Below are positions 1 to 10,568 of a stretch of 64,000 nucleotides of DNA, in pieces; position 1 is the stretch's first letter; the number at the start of each line of letters is the position of its first letter. The DNA lies in the NCBI GenBank assembly GCA_030549335.1, contig CM060188.1, forward strand, positions 68,292,696 through 68,356,695, given 5' to 3'. The position numbers and the translations under genes were made by a program. This DNA comes from Pontederia crassipes. Lineage: Eukaryota > Streptophyta > Magnoliopsida > Commelinales > Pontederiaceae. The notes beneath the pieces were generated by a model. It saw only the letters and a program-made list of their open reading frames with translations. It had not been told where the DNA came from and did not search any database.

Positions 1-1323
1 ACGAGAAGTCCACGGTAGGCGTGAGGTGTTCTGTTAAGTGTCCATTTCGTGGTCTTCGTTCCACAGTGTTAAATAAAATGGATAACAACGATATCTTTGT
101 CACATGCGGATGATGCATTTCCGCACAAATCTTACCGTGATCCAATGGCTAGGATCTGATCTTGTGAACCCAACACGGAGGCGTCTTGGTTTCTTCACCT
201 TTGTCTCCTTCTCCCATGCTGCGACAGCGTCTTTTCTGTAATAAGAAAGCCAAAGGCTTCGAGCTCGTCGTCGCCTTCCTTCTCTCCCATCTTTGCATGT
301 AGTAGAAATCCCAAGTACTCTTCCAGCTTTCTTTCATTTCATCAAAGGTTAGATGGCAGATGTGTCTTGTTTTTTGCCCTGCTTCCTGATGATAAAGTTC
401 TGTTCTTGCGTTGAAGTATGGCTGTTCTCCGAGGCAATTAGTTTAGCTCTGGTTTGAGTTCAGGAAAAGTTGGAAGTCGTCGTGTTTCTGGTTGCAAAGT
501 TCGATTTTCTATGCTGTCTAATTAGAAAGTTTGAGCTGTTTCAGGATTCAGATGTTTTTTAGAAGGCTTCATCCAATAAAAAAACGCAATCTTTGTTTTG
601 CTTTCCTTCTCTAGTGAACTTGGTTGGGATCCAAAAGGGTTTCTTTCGTTGCCAGCAGATTCTCAGAGTATGTTTTCGCTTGGTAATGATTGATCGTAAT
701 AGAACTAGTTGGTAATCTTATCTTTTTTTTGTTTTCTGTGTTTGCGGGCGCTGTTATTACCAATTATTGACGGATAATGGTTCTATTTCCTTTTCTTTTG
801 CATTCATGTTTTGGCCATAATGATCTGTTGAGACCTGTTTCATCCTCACAAGCCTATTTAGAGTTGTAAGTAACTCGAGATTATTCTAATATAATTCGAC
901 TGCACAAAGTTGGAATTGCTCCTGTGCTTCTGTTAGCATGATTCAGTTGTTGCCATTTTAATCTGTAGTTTGCTGCTGAACGTTAATACTATGAACTCTT
1001 CATAATTTACTGTTGACAAAAACTTATTGGTTGACTAAAACGGACTATCAAGTTTAGTTTGTACTTAAAATTTACAGGGTTCTGCAACCTGTGATCATGA
1101 CACTTGTGCCTTTGTATTCATTGTTATGATGTGAATTTAATGTTTCAGGTTTCTTGTGTCTCCACCTCGACATTCTTGTGCCATCTCCAAAGTAGTGATA
1201 CAAGGTTATTATTGTTAATTGCGAAGGTTTCTGCCGTAGACTGTAGAATTCAAGAACTAGAAATCAGCTTGTTGAGAGTAGAAAGCTTGCATCCTGGTGC
1301 AACTGTGACATTAAAGAAATTAT
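1..1323 (+). other. 5' flank and probable leader of the RING-H2 gene
   Basis: No convincing protein is encoded here. The sequence is T-rich, as in plant leader introns. A plausible leader exon ends at about 347 (donor AAAG/GTTAG) and a T-rich acceptor (TGTTTCAG) ends at 1148, which would leave an 801-bp intron in the 5' UTR and a UTR exon from 1149. An in-frame stop at 1312-1314 lies just before the chosen ATG at 1324. The transcription start was not located. The splice model is inferred from consensus only. Confidence 0.3.
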
Positions 1324-3503
1324 ATGGGTAGGAAAACTGCCAGTGGGCTAATACTTTCTAGAGGAGGGTACAGTCTTGCTTTCAGAGATGAAAACATGGA
1401 TGACAGAAGCATCAGATACTGTAGCCGGCCGAGATGTAGTGCCAGCCTTCACTCCATGAGAAGTGCAGAAAAAGGAAAGCCAGAAAGGGTTAAATTCTTT
1501 AAGAATGCACAAACAGGGAGTTCTACCAAATCAAATTGTACTAATGATTGTGGGAAGTCTCCTTTGATACAACAGTCTCAGCGGAGGAAACCTGTGGAAG
1601 AAACAGTTGGAGAAAGCAGCGACAAACAGGAACAGATTGAAGACTACGGTGTCATACGAATGGAGGACAATTTGGATCATGGTTATGAGGAATCACAAAC
1701 CACTGCCACTTTTTCAGGAACACTGCAAGGATTTTTGGAGTATGAAGCCAAAGAACTTCATACAAGCAGCTTCTCTACAGTGAGCTCAGGAAGCTCGAAT
1801 CTAGTCACTAGACACTTCAGACATGAGCATCAAGGAAGCAATTCTTGTCAGTGTATCTCTCGAGCTGAAACTATGACCAGTCAGGCTTCAGCACGGACTT
1901 CACAATCTGCAGAAACGACGGTAAGTAGAGAAAATGCAGGTTCTTCCAGTGGACGTTCATCCAGCAGAGCTCTCAATCTACCACAGCATTTCATATCTGA
2001 ACATGCTTCGCGATCTGGGAACCAACCAACAAGAACAAGAGTTGTTCCTGCAAGTTTAAGATCAGGTACTTTACCATTCAGTTACTGAGCCTTTGACACA
2101 TGTCGAAGTAGGAATGATTGCTGAAAATTCAGCAGGTCCTTCAATTGAGACAGCTCCAGTATACAACAATGTCCTTGGAACACCTACATCTACAAGGCTT
2201 TCTGGTCATACAGTTCCTCCAGTCCACAACATGTCCAGTATTACTTCATCACAGAACAATGACCACCGGCAGATGAGTATGAGAAATGCAGAGGTAATGC
2301 TTGCCCATATGATAGTCTGTCTTAACTTTCCATAATGCATTAATGTCAAACAATTACATTATTCTTAAACAGCATATCGGCTAATAGCTTTTAACCAAAG
2401 ATCTTTCTTTGGCTACCTATTGTGAATTCTTGATGATCCGAGAATAATATCATATATATTGTGAATTCTTGATGTTCTGAGAAAAATAGAAGTTTGCATG
2501 CATGCAGGTGTTATTAGCATTAGAGAGGATTGAACAAGATGAAGAAATAACATACGAGGTTGGCCATCCTCACTACATGCTTTTCTTTTTCTTCTTTTTT
2601 TGTTGACAAAGGCAACTTCAATTTTCTAAACATGTTGATTTGAGCAACTCAGTATGAAGTTTTTCAAAATGCTATGGAAGTAACATTACCATTTTTTCCT
2701 CACATGCAGCAATTACTGGTGCTCGGGACTAATTTCATTCTGGATAGCCTGAGTTTTCATGATGAACACAGAGACATGAGAATGGACATAGAGGACATGT
2801 CCTATGAGGTTTGTTTAACAATTCAAGAAACATATCATTGAGTTGATCTTTCCTTTTACTTTTCTTTAGTAAGCAATTATTCATTGTAGCTAAAAAAAAT
2901 TAATGAACGCAAATGCTCTTAATGGATTCTTATTAAGCTTTGCTTTGGTATACACCTCATCGGACATTATTTCTTAACCCACAGATTGAGAAAAGCTGAA
3001 TGCCTCCCAAAGCAATCATGATGTCTACATATCAGTGTACCTATGAAAATTTTGTCTCCTTTCCACAGGAATTGTTAGGTCTAGAGGAGAGAATAGGCAC
3101 GGTCACCACAGCACTCACAGAAGAAGCTTTGTCAAAATGTCTGACCAGAAGCAGTTACATGTCTGAGTGCTCGGTCTTAGGGGTCACTGGCACTGAGGAA
3201 TGTGACCTCAAATGCACTATATGTCAGGTAAAGTTTTCGCTTTTGACTGCACTCGATGTTTTATTCAACTGTTATCCTAAAACAGAGTTCAGTCAAGGAA
3301 CATACATTGACAATCATTACTGTCACGGAGTTGTTGTCAGCATGGAGATTGACTAACTTGCCTTTCAGGAGGAATATTCTGCTGGGGATGAGTTGGGCAA
3401 CTTGGCCTGCGAGCATTGCTACCATGTAACATGCATCCAGCAATGGCTTCGGCTAAAGAACTGGTGCCCTGTATGCAAGGCATACGTTTCTCCTGTTTCA
3501 TGA
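1324..3503 (+). CDS. RING-H2 finger E3 ubiquitin-protein ligase (HIP1/RHG1A/MBR-like), with an apparent frameshift
   Basis: Probable E3 ligase that recruits an E2 enzyme through a C-terminal RING-H2 domain; the substrate is unknown. Exons read as 1324-2293, 2508-2558, 2710-2808, 3069-3227 and 3369-3503. All four introns are phase 0 with GT-AG ends, giving about 470 residues. The start at 1324 follows an in-frame stop at 1312, and the N-terminal block (GLILSRGG..SLAFRD) resembles the N-terminus of this plant family. The middle is long, Ser-rich and probably disordered. The LLALERIEQ, MDIEDMSYEELL and ALTEEAL segments before the RING are family hallmarks. The RING (about residues 422-462) is C-x2-C-x14-C-x-H-x2-H-x2-C-x10-C-x2-C, all eight ligands present. 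Oddity: the first exon changes from frame 1 to frame 2 between about 2066 and 2092, where frame 1 meets a stop at 2086-2088 and frame 2 continues with family-like sequence. This is either a sequence error or a real disabling indel. Family assignment is firm; the state of the allele is not. Confidence 0.85.
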
Positions 3504-3719
3504 CACTTTCTAGCTCTACAAGTTGGAGAAAGACCATATGATCTTTTGTTTACTGGAACAAGAGCCTTTTGTTACTGGAAGTAAACCATCTTCATGTGTT
3601 ATCACGGTATCACCTTTCGGAAAGGAAATAATAAAGGAGAATGATATCTCATACGAGACTCAGCATTTTGTTTTGATAATTTGTACTTTGATTCAACAGG
3701 GCTATATCTGCTAAATGTA

Positions 3720-3725
3720 AATAAA
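3720..3725 (+). terminator. Candidate polyadenylation signal of the RING-H2 gene
   Basis: An AATAAA hexamer lies 217 bases after the stop codon, a normal plant 3' UTR distance. A second AATAAA-like word occurs at about 3628. Plant signals are loose, so this is only a candidate. Confidence 0.4.
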
Positions 3726-5800
3726 ACGGGAAAAAGAAGATGGAACCCGAGTATAATGAATGCATGAATTGCATATAATTATCACACCAAGAAGTCCTAG
3801 AAAGGAATTTGCATAAATACACGCTTCTGTTCCTGCAATTTACCTACCACGCATTAAATTATACAATTCCAATCTTAAACTTGAGAAAGTCGTCTTTAGT
3901 CTGCTATAATCGACTACAACCGTAAAGAGCAATCAAAACAAAGGCACATCGTCCATTTAAACATACATCAAACTCATTACAAGAGCTACAGCACAAGGCT
4001 ACAGCACAAGGAGGAGAAGCTGAACTGGAAACAAGCCGAATATGGAAAGGAAACTGATTTTTTTCACAGGACATGATAATAAATGGCATTCTAAAGAAGT
4101 CTCTTCTGAAATGTTATCAGTGTATAAAGTATAAACCAATCATGGTATCCTTCATCATATAGCTTCATAAACATCAATTCAAGCTTTGCTTATCTACCTA
4201 TGGTCCGAGACTTCTTAGGATCTAACACTTGTACAATGTTGGATGTTAATTGAAGTACGAAAAAAGACGAGTTATACATTTATAGACCTTACCATCTTCG
4301 TCCAAGTGATTCCAATTACTTTGATCTTTCCTCAAATCTCCATGAATGCAATCATTCATTTGCACCGGATTATAAATAGGCCTAGTAGACGTGTGAAAAT
4401 GCAAGCAATGCTTCTGAATTATAAGATATCAAATCAAGACGGGGGAAACTGTGACATGATATAAACAGCCAATAGAGGACTCGTGATGTTTACTTCAAAC
4501 AAACTGTGGTGCTTAATTCTTTATTTTCCATGTTGACAGAAGCTAAATTGGATGGGGCGAGACCATTTCCCAGCCTTTTGATTGAAGCAGAAAGTATCAT
4601 TAGTGATATTCATCACGAATTCAAGAGACAAAACAAAACAAAACTGATTAGAAATCGGAAAAAAAAAGATGTTTTTTTTTGGAGAAAAAAAAAAGAAAAA
4701 TGTATGCGGACAAAGCTTTTAGCCTCAAAAGTCTAGTTCATGAAATAAAAGAGAAACCTGGTAAAACACTCGACATTAGAAACTCCACAGTGACAATAAA
4801 CACCAAAAGACATTACTGTTTCATTTTATATGAACCATATATCAGTATAGGTATTTATTAATACTTGGGTCTTACTTTATAATTTCACTGTAGTAATTAG
4901 TTATGTTTGTCTTTCAACACTGATAGGTTAAAGTCAGTCTATAAGCAAAAAGTTGAACTTTTATGGCCACAATATAGTTAAATTAAAGTCTCGACACTTA
5001 GTTCATAACTTGTAGAAGTGAATTAACAATTACTACACGTGAGAGATGTGATAATGACAATACCTTCCATCACATTTATGGCATGCATTTTGTTTAAAAT
5101 AATCTGATTCCATCGCACTAAGATATGCAGTGGACTTAAAACAGCCAAGTGGACAATGCTACTTTCCTTTTCTTGCAAAATATTCTTTGTTAATTGCCCC
5201 TAATTGCTAGGACCATCAGTTAAACACAATGAAGAGTATCACATATTATGAGTGGAACAATTTAAAGAAGAGAAGACATGACCCATTCAATATCTAGATT
5301 GGATAGAAGATATAAATACCGAATTAAATATTGTAGTAACAAAACTCCAAAAATGGCGTACATGATATTCTGGTACATGATTTATCAGTGAGCCTTTCTT
5401 CATGATAAACCTAAATATCTTTCAAATCAATACATGAAATGGTAAGGGGGTCGAAATAACTTCAACTAAGCAACTTATGCAACTAATGATACATATACCG
5501 TTACTTCACAAGTTTATAAGTTTATCTAAGTTTACCTATACCAGAGTTACACATCAGTAGTCTGCAAAAATGAGTTGCTCCACAAAATTGTAAGCCGCGG
5601 AAAACCTTGAGATTTCTGGTTCTAGTGGGAAACATCCCCCCTGGTGCCAACGTTACTAAGAATGTATGGAATAGCAGAAATTGTAAATTCCTTTTTTCCA
5701 TTTCGACCTGCAATGGTCCTCCATTTGAGAAGACACCATTTGAGAATGTTAAACCCACAGAGCCGGAATGTGATGGATCTAATAGTTTGACGTACTCTTC
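3726..5800. other. Convergent intergenic region, AT-rich
   Basis: This separates the RING-H2 gene and the ADA1-like gene, whose 3' ends face each other. I see only short chance ORFs, A-tracts near 4660-4700 and no repeat structure. The right-hand 200-300 bases probably hold the 3' UTR of the - strand gene, but no clear poly(A) signal decides its end. Confidence 0.5.
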
Positions 5801-7066
5801 TTATTCATTGTATGACTGGAGGCAGACTTTCTCAAGTAGCAAGGGCCAATCTTCACCAAGTTGTTGTGGGTTCAGCTCCAATGCTACCCTAAGATCCTGC
5901 AGAGATATGGGACATCTTTTCCTCTGTTCTTGTATTTGGTCCAAGGACCCAGAACTTCTCTGTGCTGGCATATGATTCTCAGGCCACATACCGTCAACAT
6001 GGTTGGACAGGAAATGATGCATGTAAATTGGATGCTTTGTTAAATGGTGTCCTTGCCTCGCTCTCATTATGTCAGCACATGATGTAATCAGCCTCCTCAA
6101 ATAGGCATCTAAGCCATTATTCAATAAATCAGAGAAGTCCACTGTGACTCCTTCCAAACCGTGTCCTTCTGCTATTTTATCCAATCGTTTCTTTAGGGTT
6201 TCTGTACTGCATAATTCCCCACTGTCACAACTTCTAAAACTATCATCACAGGAACTATTAGCTATTGAAAATGATTTTTTAGCTCCACCCACACTGGCAT
6301 GGCAAAAGGGAATCCCAACTGGTGCTTGCAGAGAACCTTTCTTGGAGTTCAAGTTGCCTTGATCTACTTCTTCACTACCATGTATGACGAGCGCCTCCTC
6401 TGCACCCTCTCCTCGAAAAGAAGCTGGATAACATGACACCAAACTTTGTGCTCGTGATCTTTTTGGAGGCAGTTCCTTAGGAACAGCTTGATGATTCTGC
6501 ATCGTCCTCTTGAAATCACAATGACTCAATATACCATTTTCTGTGACAACATTTGAATCCAAGGGAACTGAAGAATGATATGGATTGACATCTGCTCGAC
6601 CATTCGAACCAAGAGGACTTGGACGATCCTTGATCCTTCTGTCTCTAGTACCTGATCTAACCTTGTGAGGGGATGCTGGCAATAGGTTCCCATTGGACAA
6701 AGTGCTATGCATTGGCTCTTCTGTTCCCCATGAATTAGGAATGCTGTCACCTTGAGTTGGTTTCTTAACAGGAACTGCCACAGGAGGGAAGGCTGGATTT
6801 CCATAACCAAGTGGGGGTGGAGTTTTCACTAGAAGTGCATTTTTTAGAATTGAACGGACAAGATGGTTGTGCAAGGGGATGTTCTCACGCCCAAGGATCA
6901 AAAGACAGCACTTGTTGAACTCTGCCTTGCTCGCCTTTTGATCAAGCAACTGATTCAGACATCTAAAATATTGTTGGGACCGATCAGGCCCTAGATTTTT
7001 CGCTATCTGCAACTTGAGGTTGGCGAGATTGATCCTAGTCTGCTGCAGCGGGGATGTTGTCGGCAT
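5801..7066 (-). CDS. ADA1: SAGA complex subunit ADA1-like (SAGA-Tad1 family) transcriptional coactivator
   Basis: Single-exon 421-residue protein. ADA1/HFI1 is a structural core subunit of the SAGA histone acetyltransferase coactivator in the nucleus, pairing through a histone-fold-like region. Residues about 9-80 (TRINLANLKLQI, QYFRCLNQLL, LGRENIPLHNHLVRSILKNA) are the conserved N-terminal block of plant SAGA-Tad1 proteins. The middle (about 85-290) is low-complexity with basic stretches (RDRRIKDR about 141-148; PPKRSR about 200-205, a possible nuclear signal). The C-terminal conserved region (about 305-337, VTVDFSDLLNNGLDAYLRRL) matches the second family block, followed by the terminal EDWPLLLEKV motif. 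Length is normal for plant homologues, which are usually intronless in the coding part. The start is the first ATG of the conserved frame. Two out-of-frame upstream ATGs lie at 7087 and 7083. No disruption is seen. Confidence 0.9.
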   Translation of the reverse strand: MPTTSPLQQTRINLANLKLQIAKNLGPDRSQQYFRCLNQLLDQKASKAEFNKCCLLILGRENIPLHNHLVRSILKNALLVKTPPPLGYGNPAFPPVAVPVKKPTQGDSIPNSWGTEEPMHSTLSNGNLLPASPHKVRSGTRDRRIKDRPSPLGSNGRADVNPYHSSVPLDSNVVTENGILSHCDFKRTMQNHQAVPKELPPKRSRAQSLVSCYPASFRGEGAEEALVIHGSEEVDQGNLNSKKGSLQAPVGIPFCHASVGGAKKSFSIANSSCDDSFRSCDSGELCSTETLKKRLDKIAEGHGLEGVTVDFSDLLNNGLDAYLRRLITSCADIMRARQGHHLTKHPIYMHHFLSNHVDGMWPENHMPAQRSSGSLDQIQEQRKRCPISLQDLRVALELNPQQLGEDWPLLLEKVCLQSYNE

Positions 7067-7069
7067 TTC

Positions 7070-7087
7070 TCAGTGCAAGGCATTCAT
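7070..7087 (-). other. Five-codon upstream ORF before the ADA1-like start
   Basis: ATG at 7087 reads five codons (MNALH) and stops at 7070, three bases before the main ATG. A second upstream ATG at 7083 is out of frame and overlaps the main start. If this segment is in the mature mRNA, scanning ribosomes would meet both before the ADA1 start. That they reduce translation is inference. Confidence 0.4.
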
Positions 7088-7702
7088 GTAAGTGGCCAGA
7101 TCATTAATTGAGGCTCTCCAGCTGCTCCCCGTCGATATCCTCTTTCCCACTTCAGACTCTGATCTATATAAAGTTCAAGCGGATTTCAAGTTCAAGCGGA
7201 TTTCAAGTGCTACAACAGACATACTTCTGAACAAGAACAATGCAGGTAGAAATCTAACATTTTGAGCGTAAAACTAAAATAAGGGCAATGTGGCAGGAGC
7301 ATCCCACCTGGAGCAGAAAGATCTCAAGTTCGATTCAACTGAGATAATCATAAGGAGAATTCGACCAAACTGGATGGAAACCTAGTAGCCAAGCTGCAGC
7401 AGAGCATCACGATAACCAATTCGGAGCCGCCGAGCTCGAGAAAGCTTGCAACTTTCTTCACCAAAATCGCCCGATGCTGAAGCTCTAGTAATCGATTCCT
7501 TTCTCAGCGATCGGAGAAGCAACTCGAGCAACGCGGATCGCCCTCCCCCAGCCGTGGATTGGACAGGCGCACGGAAACAAAGATTTCGAATGCGGGCGAG
7601 AGGAAGAGAAGGCGGAGGGGAGGCGTCAGGCGCAAGATCAAATATTTGGCCAGAGAAGCTCTGGAGCTGACCTTATCCGCGTTCGCGGTGACGAAGCGCG
7701 AC

Positions 7703-7719
7703 GAGAGAGAGAGAGAGAG
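7703..7719 (+). repeat. (GA)n microsatellite
   Basis: An uninterrupted GA tract in the presumed leader/promoter of the ADA1-like gene (CT on the transcribed sense). Confidence 0.8.
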
Positions 7720-7852
7720 CTCGAATTCGTCTTCGCTTCTTCCCTCCTTCCCATCCCTCGCTATCTCCACGGCTCCAATTCTTGCTCTATCGCTGCAGTT
7801 CCTTTCCTCCGGACTTCGTTTCTTCTCGCGCAGAGTACGAAATTGGATTGAA

Positions 7853-7880
7853 CTCTCTCTCTCTCTCTTTCTCTCTCTCT
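7853..7880 (+). repeat. (CT)n microsatellite, one interruption
   Basis: CT tract broken once by TT, upstream of the ADA1-like gene. On the sense strand of that gene it reads GA, like plant GAGA-type promoter elements. Confidence 0.8.
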
Positions 7881-8390
7881 GAATCTTCGATCGCCGGGAG
7901 CGAAGGGAAATAAAAAAAATTTTCTTAATTTTTTCCACGTTCTCTACCTCTTTTTTGTTTCCCTTCTTTCTTCGTTTTCCTGCAGTATATTTGCTCCGTG
8001 CTATTTCTTTACATTATAATAAAAATTATTTGGGGGGTTTTGCTGCCAGGTGGATTGGGATTTTGTTGTTGTGGTCGGGTCACTTGCGTGTGCGTAACTC
8101 GGGAAACCGGATTTTGGGTCAAAATTCGGCTGTTTGGTTCGATGCGAAGTATTTAATGAGGAGGAAAAGAAAAAAAAAAGGAAGAAGAAAGAATTCATAC
8201 AAGAGATCAGATAAAGTTACTAGTTTTCTTTTTCTTACTACTACTATCATAGTTAATATTTTTTACTCAGCAAACCAAGAGTTCTAAGCATTTGCATAAT
8301 TTCTAATAGATTTATAATAGCAAGAGATGTCCAATCACAGAACATTTGTTGTCATATGTAGAAGTTCACAAGATAAACGGATAAATTACA

Positions 8391-9103
8391 CGAATGGTTC
8401 CTCAACTTTGAGTCGATTTTCAATTGGTCTCCCAACTTTAATTTATAATCAGAACGTCCTTCATCTTTTATTTTCTTGCATGATTAGTCCTCTTGACCGG
8501 TGATAGTGAGTTTCTCGATTGCATTGCATACGTAGTCGACACGTCAGTCGTTTTTCTTTCATCCACGTCATTTAATGTTCCAAACTAGGTAAATTACACG
8601 GATCGTCCCCAACTTTGAATCGATTTCTAAACAGTCCCCAAACTTTGATATTATTGCACGATTTATCTACTTGACTGGTAAGAAACAATTTTTTGATTAT
8701 CTTGCGACGTGTCAAAATAAAATATAATAAAAAATTTTAACTAACTCACATCACACAATAAAAAATATTATAAAAATTTCAGGGCGCGAACGAGCTGGCA
8801 GAGGAGGAGTGCCGGCCCCATTCTTCAAGCTCGCCCTTTGACGAGCTGGCATAGGGAGCGCCGGCCCCCTCTTCAAGCTCGCCCACTGGCGAGCTTTGCC
8901 CAAGGGGCGCTAACGCCCCCTCGCGAGTTCGTCGGCGCTCCTATAATTTTTATTTTTTATAATCTCTCAACTTTGTCGTTTAGGATCGCCGACGAACTCG
9001 CGAGGGGCATTGGCGCCCCTTGTGTGAAGCTCGCTAGTGGACGAGCTTGGAGAGGGAGGTCGGCGCCCCCTATGCCAATTCGCCAAAGGGCGAGCAAACT
9101 CTA
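8391..9103. mobile_element. Truncated GC-rich foldback (Mutator-like?) element, two left ends in tandem
   Basis: Two similar left-end sequences occur in the same direction: TAAATTACACGAATGG at about 8391 and TAAATTACACGGATCG at about 8590. Each is followed by the same type of text, and both match the terminus of the element at 22168-22868. The GC-rich core (about 8781-9103) is an imperfect inverted repeat around about 8965: GCGAGTTCGTCGGCG on the left faces CGCCGACGAACTCGC on the right, with GGGGCGCTAACGCCCC-type words outside. No right terminus or TSD was found, so it reads as a nested or truncated insertion. No protein is encoded. Confidence 0.55.
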
Positions 9104-10568
9104 AGAACAATTTGATTAAAAAAAATGACATACAAATTTCAGGCCGGTTCCAAAAGCCTAAAATGAGAACATCTAGATGACTACAAGACTCATTGATTCG
9201 AACTTGATGTAACACCAAATCTTCACGGAAAAGAAGGGATTCTAGTGCCAGAGCTCCTAACATATCTGGGTTGGGTACAGCAGACGAGTAAAAAATTCCA
9301 AACATACCACCACATTGACAGTGCATTTTGGTTCCTATAATTATCTAGTTTTAATAGTCCAGTATGCAGACCCACGTTCCGGAGAACACAAAATGGACTG
9401 CATAAGATCACACTCAATCAACATGCAATTAGATGACAAAGTTCTAAAAGATACATCAAGGCTGGAATTGACTATTCAAGGAAAGTTTTACAGCAGAAGG
9501 CATAAAAGGCACAGGTTCATAATAACAAAACAGAAAACCCCTCCGCTTTGCATGTCTCTTCCGATACTCCAAGAACTTACTTTTGTGAAATTATATCTAC
9601 AAAGGAACAACTGACGATAAAACGAGCTGACTTATACCCTGTGAAGCTCAGGCCTGAATTCAGGTTTGGTAGCTAGGAATCCCATCAGATGGAGGAACTA
9701 TTATTCAACAGAAAACCTGCATCTAGGTACACCATGGACTGAGCATGACGGAAAGCCGAAGAAACATTGGAGAAGCAAAATCTACTCTTCTCAAGGTTCA
9801 ATTTGCAACAAGGTTATGCCTGCAAAAGTTAAGTGCACAATATAACAAGCACACCACAACAATGTCTTTCCTTGAAAGCAGCACACTTCTTTTTTTTAAG
9901 GGCAGGTAACCATAATAGATTCAACTTAAATAAGAATTTTAGGATTGGTATTACTATAATAAAATATACCATTATCTCTTATTGATGGCCTAACAAGAAT
10001 AGAATTATGGGTTTTCTTCCTATAATTTAATTAGGACCTCACTAGAATTTTTTCTTATAAATTATTTCCTTTTAATTAGTTTTATTTTTATTAAAGTTTC
10101 CTTGTTATTTGGTATAAGGATCTTTAGAACCCTAGGCATAGTCTTTATTGGAGGCATTAAAAATTAGACGTGATTAATGAATAATTGCTAATAACATGTT
10201 TAATCCTAAGTGGATTTGAGTCTATCAATTATGCTTTATTTTTCATTGCTATTATATTATGCAATTGCTGATGTTGATCTGGTATGGGAGTAATGGAAAA
10301 TTTTCTAGGTCACCTTAACTAGTACAATTCTGTCGTGTTGTCCCATTTTAAGAACTATAATTGCACAACAAACCTTTTCAAAAATATAATTGCAAACTTC
10401 TCAATAAATCCATATTGGAGCAACAGACCAAAGGCTTTCCTAGCACTCAGGACCCAATGGTTTGTTTATACATGATTCATGAGTTATCGAATAAAGTTTT
10501 TTTTGGAAAAAAAACAGAGAACCACAAGCAGAGGAAAAAGTACCTGTACATGAAGTGCCAGCAGGACC
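9104..10568 (-). other. 3' UTR, probable 3' UTR intron and flank of the epimerase gene
   Basis: After the epimerase stop codon a good donor occurs on the - strand (CATGTACAG/GTACTT, exon edge 10544). A good acceptor (CTTTTGCAG/GCATAACC) has its exon edge at 9819. This suggests a 3' UTR intron of about 724 bp, with a terminal UTR exon reaching about 9.6-9.7 kb, where AATAAT occurs. The rest (9104-9600) shows no gene. Splice sites were inferred by eye. Confidence 0.35.

Larger units (their letters stand above)
7067..8390 (-). promoter_or_regulatory. ADA1-like 5' leader and promoter region
   Basis: Upstream of the ADA1-like start the sequence is first mixed (7067-7500), possibly with a leader intron (acceptor-like CTGCTCCAG/GTGG on the - strand near 7310). 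It is then pyrimidine/purine-rich, with GA and CT dinucleotide tracts typical of plant 5' UTRs and core promoters (7690-7890), and then AT-rich up to the transposon at 8391. A TATA-like TATATAG (- strand) lies near 7165, but whether it or a promoter near 7.9 kb is used cannot be told. Several ORFs here on both strands are products of the GA/CT tracts. Confidence 0.35.

Noticed and set aside
2066..2081. Possible 16-base intron in the RING-H2 gene
   Set aside because: It has GT and AG ends but is far below the minimum plant intron length. An indel is the simpler explanation.
7504..7938. 144-codon (-) and 107-codon (+) ORFs upstream of the ADA1-like gene
   Set aside because: Arg/Ser/Leu-rich translations of GA/CT microsatellites in a promoter/leader. 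No family resemblance.
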